From DATJPY01 sp035506135 (GTDB lineage: Bacteria > Myxococcota_A > UBA9160 > PR03), in NCBI GenBank assembly GCA_035506135.1, contig DATJPY010000136.1, forward strand, positions 1 through 14,787: DNA of 14,787 bases, written 5' to 3'. Positions 6,039-13,120 of the stretch are shown piece after piece (position 1 is the first letter of the stretch; every line of letters starts with the position of its first letter). The notes under the pieces are model-generated. The model was not told the DNA's origin, did not search any database, and saw only the letters and a list, made by a program, of their open reading frames with translations. Position numbers and translations under genes: made by a program.

Positions 6039-7336
6039 TGCGCCGTCTCTACCTCCAGATCTACGCGACGGTGCTCGTGGTGCTGGCGATCGCGGCACTG
6101 GGCTGGAATGCGCTGTCGGCCGCGCGGATGGGCCCGCACGAGATGCGCATGCTGAGCGGCCTGGCCCGGCTGGTGGACCAGCTGATCCCGCCGGCGGGAC
6201 GGCCGATGGCAGAGCAGCAGGCGGCGCTCGAGCGCATCGCCGACGCGATGCTCTCCGAGGCCTCGATCTACACCTCCGACGGACAGCTCATCACGGCGGT
6301 CGGCGAGCCGATTCCCTTCGCGCCCGCGGAGGGGGAGGAGGGGGGCTGGCACCTGGGCGGCGGGCCGCGGCCGCCCGGGTCGCCCCGCGTCGCGCGCGAG
6401 AACGGCGCCTTCCGCATCCAGTTCCAGCTCGGCGACGGCCGCTGGCTCCTGCTTCGACATGCATTGGTGTATGGACCGCTCTTCGAGCTCGGCAGCGGTC
6501 TGGCGCTGCTCGCCGCGGCGGTCGCCATCGGGGCCTACCCGCTGGTGCGACGGCTCACGCGGCGGCTCGAGAGGCTGCAGCAGCGGGTCGACGCGCTGGG
6601 CTCGGGCGATCTGGCGGCGCGCGTCGAGGTCGAAGGGCGCGACGAGGTGGCGGATCTGGCGCGCAGCTTCAACCGCGCCGCGAGCCGCATCGGACAGCTC
6701 GTCGCGGCGCAGCGGACGCTCCTGGCCAGCGCCTCGCACGAGCTGCGCTCGCCGCTCGCGCGCATCCGCATGGCCGTCGAGCTCGCGGCCGGAGACGCGC
6801 GGCCCGCGCTGCGCGCCGGCATCGAGCGCGACATCGCGGAGCTGGACGACCTGATCGGCGAGCTCCTGCTGGCGAGCCGACTCGATGCGCAGCCCGCGCT
6901 GGAGCAGGTGGAGGACGTCGATCTGCTCGCGCTGGTGGCCGAGGAGGCTGCGCGCACCGGCGCCAAGGTCGCCGGGGAGCCGGTTCGGCTCGCGGGCGAG
7001 CCGCGCATGCTGCGGCGCCTCGCCCGCAACCTCCTCGAGAACGCGCGCCGTCACGGCGGCAGCTCGTCGGTCGAGGTCTCGGTCTCGCCGCTCCGGCCGC
7101 GCGGCGCGCGGCTGCTCGTCGAGGACCGCGGTCCGGGCGTTCCGGAGGCGGAGCGCGAGCGCATCTTCGAGCCGTTCTATCGCCCGCCCGGAAGCCGCGA
7201 GACCGGCAGCGGGATCGGGCTCGGCCTCGCCCTGGTGCGCCGCATCGCCCGTCGGCACTGCGGCGAGGTGCGCTGCCTCGCCCGCGCGGGCGGTGGCACG
7301 TGCTTCGAGGTCGAGCTGCCCGGTGCGGCCGGCTGA
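6038..7336 (+). CDS. Membrane sensor histidine kinase, CpxA-like
   Basis: A 432-residue kinase that should phosphorylate the upstream regulator. Helix 1 is near residues 6-28. A periplasmic sensor of about 115 residues includes a glycine/proline-rich loop (near 103-120). Helix 2 is near 149-171, followed by a HAMP domain with RRLTRRLERLQQRVDALG and DEVADLARSFNRAA. The dimerisation/phosphoacceptor H-box is SASHELRSPLARIRM with His234. The ATP-binding domain shows the N-box LLENARRHGG (Asn335), G1 VEDRGPGVP, F-box IFEPFYRP and G2 GSGIGLGLALVRRIA. Nothing catalytic is missing. ATG 6038 shares its A with the regulator's stop codon; an in-frame TTG one codon earlier is less likely. The signal sensed is unknown, though the class usually responds to envelope damage or misfolded protein. 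Confidence 0.94.
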   Translation: MRRLYLQIYATVLVVLAIAALGWNALSAARMGPHEMRMLSGLARLVDQLIPPAGRPMAEQQAALERIADAMLSEASIYTSDGQLITAVGEPIPFAPAEGEEGGWHLGGGPRPPGSPRVARENGAFRIQFQLGDGRWLLLRHALVYGPLFELGSGLALLAAAVAIGAYPLVRRLTRRLERLQQRVDALGSGDLAARVEVEGRDEVADLARSFNRAASRIGQLVAAQRTLLASASHELRSPLARIRMAVELAAGDARPALRAGIERDIAELDDLIGELLLASRLDAQPALEQVEDVDLLALVAEEAARTGAKVAGEPVRLAGEPRMLRRLARNLLENARRHGGSSSVEVSVSPLRPRGARLLVEDRGPGVPEAERERIFEPFYRPPGSRETGSGIGLGLALVRRIARRHCGEVRCLARAGGGTCFEVELPGAAG

Positions 7337-7362
7337 GCGCGGCGGCGGCGCGCCGCGCGCGC

Positions 7363-7368
7363 TACAGC
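7363..7368 (+). promoter_or_regulatory. Candidate -10 box for the glycoamylase-like gene
   Basis: TACAGC lies in the 38-base gap after the kinase gene and ends six bases before GTG 7375. No Shine-Dalgarno precedes that GTG. No convincing -35 is present, so this element rests on its position and on similarity to the elements before 4655, 5322 and 8944. Confidence 0.35.
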
Positions 7369-7374
7369 TCCGCC

Positions 7375-8898
7375 GTGTGGCCGATTCTCGCCGTCGTGCT
7401 GAGCGCCGCGCTCGCCTGCGCGCCGAGCTCCTCGCCGCTGCAACGACAGCCCACCACCGTGCGGGCACCGCGCAAGGAGGCGCTCGAGGCCGCGCTCGGC
7501 GGGCGCGACGCGGCGAAGCCCTACGTCCGCTCGCGGCTCGCGGGCTGGCCCGAGCGGCTGCTGGTCGACCGCGGCACGCTGCCGACGGACGACGACGAGT
7601 TCCTGAAGCGGCTGGCGCGCGACACATGGCGCGGCCTCGCGGCGCTCTCCGATCGCGAGAACGGCCTCCCGATCAACCACGTGCGCTTCGGCGCCTCGCT
7701 CGATGCCGCCGACGCCAAGATCGGCGACTACGCGAGCGCCAGCGACCTCGGCCTCTATCTGATCGCCATCGTCGCGGCTCACGAGCTCGGGCTGATCCCC
7801 GAGAGCGAGGCGCTCGCCCGCCTCACGGCGGCGCTCGACTCGATCGACCGGCTCGAGACCTGGCACGGCTTCCCGTTCAACTTCTACGACACGACCACGC
7901 TCGAGCGCACCAGCGACTTCGTCTCGTTCGTCGACTCCTCGTGGCTGGCCGCGGGCTTCATGGTGGCGCGCTCGAGCTTCCCGCAGCTCGACGAGCGCTG
8001 CAGCGCCTGGCTCGCCGCGCGCGACTTCGGCCGCTTCTACGACGCGCGCCGCAAGCTGATGTCGCACGGAGAGTACGTCGGCCCGGAGCAGCGCTCGCCG
8101 TACCACTACGGGGTGTTCTACACCGAGGCGCGGCTCGGCAGCCTCGTCGCGATCGGCAAGGGCGACGTGCCGGCCGAGCACTGGTTCGCGATGAGCCGCA
8201 CGCCGCCGCCGCCGGGAATCGCATCCGACGCCGCCGCACACGTCGAGCCGGCGCGCGTGCACCCGTGGCCCAGCGCCTACTACCAGTGGAAGGGTCTGCA
8301 CTACGTCCCGTCGTGGGGCGGCAGCATGTTCGAGGCGCTGATGCCGGTGCTCGTGCTCGACGAGCGCCGCTACGCGCCGTCGAGCCTCGGGCGCAACGAC
8401 GAGGTGCACGCCGAGGTGCAGCGGCGCTACGCGCTCGAGGACCTGGGGCTCCCGGTGTGGGGAATGTCGCCGAGCTGGCAGCCGAGCGGGGAGCGCTACG
8501 CCGAGCACGGGGTTCCGCCGCTCGGCTTCCAGGGGTATCGCAGCGATGCCGTCACTCCGCACGCCGCGGCCCTGGCGCTGGCGGTGACGCCGCGCGAGGC
8601 GATCGCGAACTTGCGCGAGCTCGCCCGGCGCTACGACGTGTACGGGGACTACGGCTTCTACGACGCGGTGGATCCCAGGAGCGGCACGGTGGCGCGCGTC
8701 GATCTCGCGCTCGACCAGGCGATGATCCTGATCGCGCTCGCGAACCACCTCGAGGACGGCGCGATCCAGCGCCGTTTCGCCGCCGATCCGATCGCCCAGG
8801 CGGCACTGCCGCTGCTGCGCGACGAGAACTTCTTCGAGGGCGGCAGCTCGCTGCAGACCTCGACGCGGCCGGGCGGCGGCGACCCGCCCAAGCTCTGA
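7375..8898 (+). CDS. Secreted glycoamylase-like / GH144-type protein, possible beta-1,2-glucanase
   Basis: A 507-residue exported protein of the glycoamylase domain family (PF10091 type), which includes GH144 endo-beta-1,2-glucanases and the C-terminal part of cyclic glucan synthases. An (alpha/alpha)6 barrel is expected. Landmarks are DLGLYLIAIVAAHELG near 124-139, the FNFYDT segment near 168-173, FVSFVDSSWLAAGFMVAR, WGGSMFEALMP at 314-324, and GVPPLGFQGYRSDAVTPHAA. A C-terminal region follows with YGDYGFYDAVDP and DQAMILIALANHL. The GTG start at 7375 gives the signal MWPILAVVLSAALAC; cysteine at the cleavage point suggests a lipoprotein, although the lipobox (ALAC) is non-standard. The frame remains open further upstream but only over the kinase end. 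It lies 45 bases before a GH30 gene, suggesting joint breakdown or remodelling of a beta-glucan. The exact substrate is inferred from family. Confidence 0.82.
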   Translation: MWPILAVVLSAALACAPSSSPLQRQPTTVRAPRKEALEAALGGRDAAKPYVRSRLAGWPERLLVDRGTLPTDDDEFLKRLARDTWRGLAALSDRENGLPINHVRFGASLDAADAKIGDYASASDLGLYLIAIVAAHELGLIPESEALARLTAALDSIDRLETWHGFPFNFYDTTTLERTSDFVSFVDSSWLAAGFMVARSSFPQLDERCSAWLAARDFGRFYDARRKLMSHGEYVGPEQRSPYHYGVFYTEARLGSLVAIGKGDVPAEHWFAMSRTPPPPGIASDAAAHVEPARVHPWPSAYYQWKGLHYVPSWGGSMFEALMPVLVLDERRYAPSSLGRNDEVHAEVQRRYALEDLGLPVWGMSPSWQPSGERYAEHGVPPLGFQGYRSDAVTPHAAALALAVTPREAIANLRELARRYDVYGDYGFYDAVDPRSGTVARVDLALDQAMILIALANHLEDGAIQRRFAADPIAQAALPLLRDENFFEGGSSLQTSTRPGGGDPPKL

Positions 8899-8906
8899 GC
8901 CGGGGC

Positions 8907-8935
8907 CTGACCGGGGGCCGGCCGGCGGCTACGTT
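8907..8935 (+). promoter_or_regulatory. Candidate promoter of the GH30 gene
   Basis: CTGACC (8907-8912) and TACGTT (8930-8935) are spaced by 17 bases, a good sigma-70-like arrangement in otherwise GC-only sequence. The -10 ends eight bases before ATG 8944 and there is no Shine-Dalgarno, so the message is probably leaderless or nearly so. The spacer includes the palindrome GGCCGGCC. Confidence 0.5.
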
Positions 8936-8943
8936 CCGCCGCG

Positions 8944-10347
8944 ATGCGGCTCCCCGCGCCGATCCGGCTCCTGCTCCCGCTGCTGCTCGCGCTCGCCGCG
9001 CTTCCGGCGGCGCAGTGCCCGCCGAGCACCTTCCGCCCCGCGCCCCCCGTCTGGGTGACGATCGATCCGGCGCAGGTGGATCAGACGATCGACGGCATCG
9101 GCGGGTCGGCCGCCGACGAGAGCTCGCTGCGCGCGATGACCGAGCCGGGCCGCAGCCAGGTGATGGACCTGGTGTTCGGCGATCTCCAGCCGTCAGTGGT
9201 GCGCATCAAGCCGCGACCGGACATGGAGCCGGTCAACGACGACGACGATCCCGAGCACGTGAATCCGGCCGGCTTCGTCCGTCCGGACGACCACCTGTGG
9301 CAGGTCGACCAGATCTTCGCCCGCGGCCAGCCGAAGCTCCTCGGCGCGCTGTGGACGCCGCCGGCGTGGATGAAGACCACCGATCAGGAGTGCTGCGGCG
9401 GGACGCTCAAGCCCGGCATGGACGCGGAGCTCGCCGAGTTCTTCTCGGTGTATCTCTCCTACCTCGAGGCCGACGGACATCCGCTCGACTGGCTCTCGAT
9501 CCAGAACGAGCCGGAGTCCGCTTCGCCCTGGGACGCGAACACCTACACGCCGGCGACGTACGCGAGCACCGCCGAGACCATCGCCAAGCGCCTGGTGGCG
9601 GACAGCCACGCGGTGCGCCTCGTGGGCCCCGACACCGCTCTCGCCAACTTCGCGACGCTCTACCTCCCCTCGCTCCTGGCGAAGCCGACCGCGTCGAGTC
9701 TCCTCGAGGCGGTGGCGTTTCATCTCTACCAGTACGGCTACTACGACATCGACCAGGTGCCCGGCGAGATCGCGCAGGTGGCCGCGAGCGCGCCGCAGCG
9801 CCTGCCGCTCTGGGTGACCGAGTTCTCGAACACGACGGGCGTCGGCTACGGCACCTGGGACGAGGCGCTCGCGCAGGCGCAGCTGATCCACCAGGCCCTC
9901 GTGAACGGCGCGAGCATGTACGTGATGTGGAACCTCTACCGCCCCGGCGGCCCCGGCGAGGCCCTGGTGGTGATCCCGACGGCCGCCGGCACGGGCGACT
10001 ACACCGTCACGCCGAAGTACTGGACGCTGCGCCAGTTCACCCGCTTCGTGCGCCCCGGCGCGCAGCGCATCGAGGCGAGCTGCCCCGACGCACAGGTCCT
10101 CGTCTCCGCCTATCTCGATCCGACCTCGGGCGCGATCACGGCGGTGCTGATCAACACCGCGAGCGATGCGCGCTGGGCCCTCGTCGGGGGAGCCGACGAC
10201 GCGATCGGCGGCCCGCCCCGGCTGGTGCGCAGCTCGGAGACCGAGAACGGGGTCGAGCTCCCAGCCGACTCGCCCGACCGCCTCTCGCCGCGCATGCTCC
10301 GCCTGCCCCCGAGCTCGGTCACCACGGCGGTCTGGCCCCCGACGTGA
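8944..10347 (+). CDS. Secreted GH30-family glycoside hydrolase
   Basis: A 467-residue exported retaining glycosidase of clan GH-A, family GH30 (beta-glucosylceramidase, beta-1,6-glucanase and xylanase relatives). The signal peptide has LLLPLLLALAALPAAQ; a cysteine at residue 25 lies at the cleavage point but lacks a normal lipobox. Family landmarks are TIDGIGGSAADES near the mature N-terminus, VVRIKPRPD, LGALWTPPAWMKTTD, the acid/base Glu189 in LSIQNEPES, VAFHLYQYGYYD, and nucleophile Glu293 in LWVTEFSNT. A C-terminal beta domain begins around residue 375. Both catalytic glutamates are present. The substrate within GH30 cannot be fixed, but the neighbouring glycoamylase-like protein points to a beta-glucan. 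The stop overlaps the next gene's GTG as GTGA. Confidence 0.9.
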   Translation: MRLPAPIRLLLPLLLALAALPAAQCPPSTFRPAPPVWVTIDPAQVDQTIDGIGGSAADESSLRAMTEPGRSQVMDLVFGDLQPSVVRIKPRPDMEPVNDDDDPEHVNPAGFVRPDDHLWQVDQIFARGQPKLLGALWTPPAWMKTTDQECCGGTLKPGMDAELAEFFSVYLSYLEADGHPLDWLSIQNEPESASPWDANTYTPATYASTAETIAKRLVADSHAVRLVGPDTALANFATLYLPSLLAKPTASSLLEAVAFHLYQYGYYDIDQVPGEIAQVAASAPQRLPLWVTEFSNTTGVGYGTWDEALAQAQLIHQALVNGASMYVMWNLYRPGGPGEALVVIPTAAGTGDYTVTPKYWTLRQFTRFVRPGAQRIEASCPDAQVLVSAYLDPTSGAITAVLINTASDARWALVGGADDAIGGPPRLVRSSETENGVELPADSPDRLSPRMLRLPPSSVTTAVWPPT

Positions 10348-10817
10348 TCCGCGGCGAAGGCAGCGCGGTCGTGCGGGGCGTCACCGCCGGCGACGTCTTC
10401 GACTTCGTGCTCGATCCGGTCCAGTACCTGAAGGCCGACACCAAGCTGCGCGCCGTCGTCAAGCTGGCCGACACCGAAGACGGTCAAATCGCGCGGGAGG
10501 ACGGGACCTTCCTGGGCTTCGCCCACGGCTCGGTCGTCACCCGCTACCGCTGGACGCGCCCCTCGCGCATCGATGTGACGCTCGAGCACGGGATGCCGCG
10601 GGGGATGCACAACTGGTTCGAGATCGAGCCGGCGGCCGAAGGCGCGCGCGTCACGCACGTCGAGGAGCTCGAGCTCGGCTGGGGGCCTCTCGGCGCGGTC
10701 CACGACCTGCTGGTGCGCGGCTGGTGGCAGCGATCGGTCGAGCGCGAGGTGGCCGAGATCAAGCGGCTGCTCGAGGCCGGCGCGCGCGGACGCGGGCCGA
10801 CACAGAAGCGTGCTTGA
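10344..10817 (+). CDS. SRPBCC (START/polyketide-cyclase-like) domain protein
   Basis: A 157-residue cytoplasmic protein with no signal peptide. It starts at GTG 10344, overlapping the GH30 stop by four bases. The opening strand (IRGEGSAVVRGVTAGDVFDF) followed by VLDPVQYLKADTKL is the typical SRPBCC N-terminus: a strand, two short helices and a helix-grip pocket. A run of antiparallel strands follows (TRYRWTRPSRIDVTLEH, NWFEIEPAAEGARVTHVEEL). The long C-terminal helix (WWQRSVEREVAEIKRLLEAG) closes the hydrophobic pocket. These proteins bind lipids or other hydrophobic molecules; the ligand here is unknown. Translational coupling to a secreted glycosidase is unusual and gives no clear functional hint. 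The same frame is open far upstream, but only this last part looks like protein. Confidence 0.82.
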   Translation: MIRGEGSAVVRGVTAGDVFDFVLDPVQYLKADTKLRAVVKLADTEDGQIAREDGTFLGFAHGSVVTRYRWTRPSRIDVTLEHGMPRGMHNWFEIEPAAEGARVTHVEELELGWGPLGAVHDLLVRGWWQRSVEREVAEIKRLLEAGARGRGPTQKRA

Positions 10818-10843
10818 CGCCGGCGCGGCGAGCGGAATAGCAT
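10814..10843 (+). promoter_or_regulatory. Candidate promoter of the HAF-repeat gene
   Basis: TTGACG (10814-10819) overlaps the SRPBCC stop codon and is followed, 18 bases on, by TAGCAT (10838-10843). The expected transcription start, about 10850, lies downstream of an ATG at 10842. This supports ATG 10863, with its own ribosome-binding site, as the true start. Confidence 0.5.
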
Positions 10844-10850
10844 GGTCCGC

Positions 10851-10855
10851 GGGAG
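10851..10855 (+). promoter_or_regulatory. Ribosome-binding site deciding the HAF-gene start
   Basis: GGGAG ends seven bases before ATG 10863. The alternative in-frame ATG at 10842 has no Shine-Dalgarno and lies inside the candidate -10 box. Confidence 0.6.
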
Positions 10856-10862
10856 CGTCGCG

Positions 10863-12191
10863 ATGAGCCTGCCTCGCTGCAGAGCGGCCGCTCTCGTCAT
10901 CGGCAGCCTCCTCTCGCCGCTGATCACGGGCTCCAGCGCCGTGGCAGCTCCGGCCACGGTCTTCCGCCCGCTCGATCCCCTCCACAGCGGCGACACGTGC
11001 TTCGTGAGCGCGATCTCGAGCGACGGGAGCGCGGTGGTCGGATACTGCGAGTCGGCTCACCAGACCGAGCCCGTGCGCTGGGACGCGCAGGGAGCGCAGG
11101 GTCTCGGCTTCCTCGCGGGCTCGGCCGCCTGCTTGACGGCGTCCGTCTCCGGGGATGGCTCGGTCGTGACCGGGGTCTGCGACTTTCCCTCCGGAGACAG
11201 CTCGGTGTTCCGCTGGGACGCGGTGGGCGGCATCCAGGATCTCGGCTCCCTCCCCGATGCGCCGGTCTGTTTCCTCGACCGCTCGAACATCATCTCCTTC
11301 GACGGATCGGTGATCGCCGGCGACTGCGCCTCCGAGGACATGACGATCAACCAGGCCTTCCGCTGGGACCCGATCGGCGGCATCCAGGGGCTCGGCGACC
11401 TCCCGAACACGACGCAGAGCCTCATCTCGGGACTCTCCTCCGACGGCACGGTGGTGATCGGCGTGAGCGCCCCGTCGGACTTCTCCACCTCGCAGGGGTT
11501 TCGCTGGAACGCGGTGAACGGCATGGAGGCGCTGACGCCGCTCTCGACGTCGTTCCCCTACTGCAGCCCGACCGCGGCCTCGCGCGACGGCTCCTTCGTG
11601 ACGGGCATCTGCGACTCGAGCGATAAGACGACCTCCGTCGCCGTCCGCTGGGACGCCGCGAACGACGTCCAGAGCCTCGGCGTCCCGAGCGGCCAGACCG
11701 AGAGCTTCGCCTTCTACATCTCGGAGGACGGCGCCGTCGTGGCCGGCGACTCGGACGCGGGCAACAGCCAGTTCTCGCACGCACTTCGCTGGGACGCCGT
11801 GAACGGCATCGTGGGCCTCGGCGTGCTCCCGGGCTTCGACGGCTGCGAGACCACCTCGCTCTCGGGCGACGGGTCGATCCAGGTGGGCCTCTGTGTCGAG
11901 AACGGACAGAATCCGGCCGCCTTCGTCTGGGATGCGCAGCACGGGGTGCGCGATCTTCGCGGCGTCCTCGCCGATCAGGGCAACGATCTCTCCGGCTGGC
12001 TGCTGTCGTCCGGTCCGGTGGTCTCGGCCGACGGCCGCACGTTCGCGGGCACCGGCACCCACGCGGGCGACGATGGGGCCTGGGTGGCGCCCGAGCCGTC
12101 CGCCGCGAGCGAAGGGGCGCTGGCCCTCGCGTGCGCCGGGCTCTGCGCGCGCCGCGCGCGCGCCAGGCTCTCGCGCTCGCTCATCGGCTGA
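10863..12191 (+). CDS. Secreted HAF-repeat protein with PEP-CTERM-like sorting tail
   Basis: A 442-residue exported protein. ATG 10863 gives a compact signal peptide (MSLPRCRAAALVIGSLLSPL, cleavage near SSAVAA). The mature part is seven tandem repeats of about 47 residues, each with a DG(S/T)-V-x-G strand, a (F/V/L)RWDA turn and a GL/DLG strand. The tryptophans fall near residues 73, 118, 168, 215, 263, 310 and 356. This is the HAF-repeat pattern, expected to fold as a beta-propeller; an eighth partial repeat (VSADGRTFAG, near 387-396) may close the ring. Many repeats carry cysteine. From residue 410 the tail reads PEPSAASEGALALACAGLCA, then an arginine-rich end: the layout of PEP-CTERM signals, which exosortase/archaeosortase-type enzymes process, though the hydrophobic stretch is short. 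The ligand is unknown. Its 3' end overlaps uppP by 11 bases on the opposite strand. Confidence 0.8.
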   Translation: MSLPRCRAAALVIGSLLSPLITGSSAVAAPATVFRPLDPLHSGDTCFVSAISSDGSAVVGYCESAHQTEPVRWDAQGAQGLGFLAGSAACLTASVSGDGSVVTGVCDFPSGDSSVFRWDAVGGIQDLGSLPDAPVCFLDRSNIISFDGSVIAGDCASEDMTINQAFRWDPIGGIQGLGDLPNTTQSLISGLSSDGTVVIGVSAPSDFSTSQGFRWNAVNGMEALTPLSTSFPYCSPTAASRDGSFVTGICDSSDKTTSVAVRWDAANDVQSLGVPSGQTESFAFYISEDGAVVAGDSDAGNSQFSHALRWDAVNGIVGLGVLPGFDGCETTSLSGDGSIQVGLCVENGQNPAAFVWDAQHGVRDLRGVLADQGNDLSGWLLSSGPVVSADGRTFAGTGTHAGDDGAWVAPEPSAASEGALALACAGLCARRARARLSRSLIG

Positions 12192-13038
12192 GGCTGACGA
12201 CACCCGCGAGGGAGAGCGCGCCGAGCACTCCGGCCAGGGCGATGCGGTAGTAGCCGAACGGCGCGAGCCCGGAGCGCTGCAGGAAGTCGACCAGCCAGCG
12301 CACCGCGAACACCGCGGAGACGGCCGCGACGGCGAATCCGAGCGCGACCGGCGCCGGACCGAGCACCGCGAACAGGCTCGGCGCGGTGCCCGCGTGCGCC
12401 GCGAGCAGGTTCTTCGCGAGCTTGTAGACGCAGGCGGCGCCGAGCGTCGGCACGCCGAGCAGGAACGAGAACTCGGCCGCGTCGCGCACGCGCAGGCCGA
12501 GGATCAGGCCGCCCGCGATCGTCACCATCGAGCGCGAGGTGCCCGGCCACATCGCGAGGCACTGGAAGAGGCCGATCGCGAGGGCGTGGCGGCGGTCGAG
12601 CTGGTCGATTCGACGGCCCTGCGGATTGCCCTGCTTGCGGCGGTCGAGCCAGATCATCCAGACGCCGCCGACGACGAGCGCGAGCAGCACGGGCAGCGGG
12701 CGGAAGAGGTAGCGGTCGATCGGCTTCTCGAGGAAGGGGCCGAGCACGGCGGCGGGCGCGAAGCCGAGCGCGAGGTTGCCGAGCAGGCGCAGTCCGACGG
12801 GGTCGCGACCGGCGAGGCCGCGCAGCATCTGCAGCACGCGGGCCCGATAGAGCCCCACCACCGCGAGGATCGCGCCGCCCTGGATCGCGATCTCGAAGGC
12901 GTCGAGCGCCTCCTTGTGCGCGGGCGTGTCGAGGCCGAGCAGGCTCGAGACCAGGATCAGGTGCCCCGTCGAGCTCACCGGCAGGTACTCGGTCACCCCC
13001 TCGACCAGGCCCAGCAAGGCCGCGTGCCACCACTCCAT
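12181..13038 (-). CDS. uppP: Undecaprenyl-diphosphatase (UppP/BacA)
   Basis: Removes a phosphate from undecaprenyl diphosphate so that the lipid carrier can be reused for peptidoglycan and other surface polymers; its overproduction is known to raise bacitracin tolerance. The 285-residue product fits the family, with about eight hydrophobic helices. Both catalytic motifs are intact: EGVTEYLPVSSTGH at residues 13-26 and PGTSRSMVTIAGG in the middle. FEIAIQGGAILAV, which follows the first motif, is also typical. ATG 13038 (complement) is preceded by GGGAGGG with good spacing. The gene is transcribed towards the HAF gene and the two reading frames overlap at their ends. It is divergent from pntAB, with an 82-base shared upstream region. 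An ordinary housekeeping gene. Confidence 0.96.
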   Translation of the reverse strand: MEWWHAALLGLVEGVTEYLPVSSTGHLILVSSLLGLDTPAHKEALDAFEIAIQGGAILAVVGLYRARVLQMLRGLAGRDPVGLRLLGNLALGFAPAAVLGPFLEKPIDRYLFRPLPVLLALVVGGVWMIWLDRRKQGNPQGRRIDQLDRRHALAIGLFQCLAMWPGTSRSMVTIAGGLILGLRVRDAAEFSFLLGVPTLGAACVYKLAKNLLAAHAGTAPSLFAVLGPAPVALGFAVAAVSAVFAVRWLVDFLQRSGLAPFGYYRIALAGVLGALSLAGVVSLSR

Positions 13039-13061
13039 CGCACCCTCCCGCCGCGCTCACG

Positions 13062-13090
13062 TCGAAAGGCCGGCCTCTTTACCCTATCTT
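13062..13090 (+). promoter_or_regulatory. Candidate pntAB promoter in the uppP-pntAB divergent region
   Basis: TCGAAA (13062-13067) and TATCTT (13085-13090) are 17 bases apart and lie in the only AT-richer patch of the region. Transcription from about 13097 would give a 24-base leader with a Shine-Dalgarno. On the opposite strand the same patch contains TAGGGT (complement of 13081-13086), which could be the -10 for uppP, but no -35 is recognisable there. Confidence 0.45.
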
Positions 13091-13108
13091 GCCGCGCGCC
13101 GCACCTTC

Positions 13109-13115
13109 GGGAGGG
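13109..13115 (+). promoter_or_regulatory. Ribosome-binding site of pntAB
   Basis: GGGAGGG ends five bases before ATG 13121. It excludes the longer upstream readings of this frame, which would run back across the uppP start. Confidence 0.65.
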
Positions 13116-13120
13116 CCGCC

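Noticed and set aside
6885..10340. Very long plus-strand open frame (1310 codons in all) spanning kinase, glycoamylase-like and GH30 genes
   Set aside because: Only its last 157 codons (from 10344) look like protein. The rest is arginine/alanine-rich out-of-frame reading of well-supported genes.
10110..12203. Long open frame on the minus strand (697 codons) opposite the HAF gene, with a repetitive protein
   Set aside because: Its periodic motif is the antisense reading of the RWDA repeats in the HAF gene. The composition is rich in Arg, His, Asp and Ala without hydrophobic core segments, as in GC-rich shadow frames.
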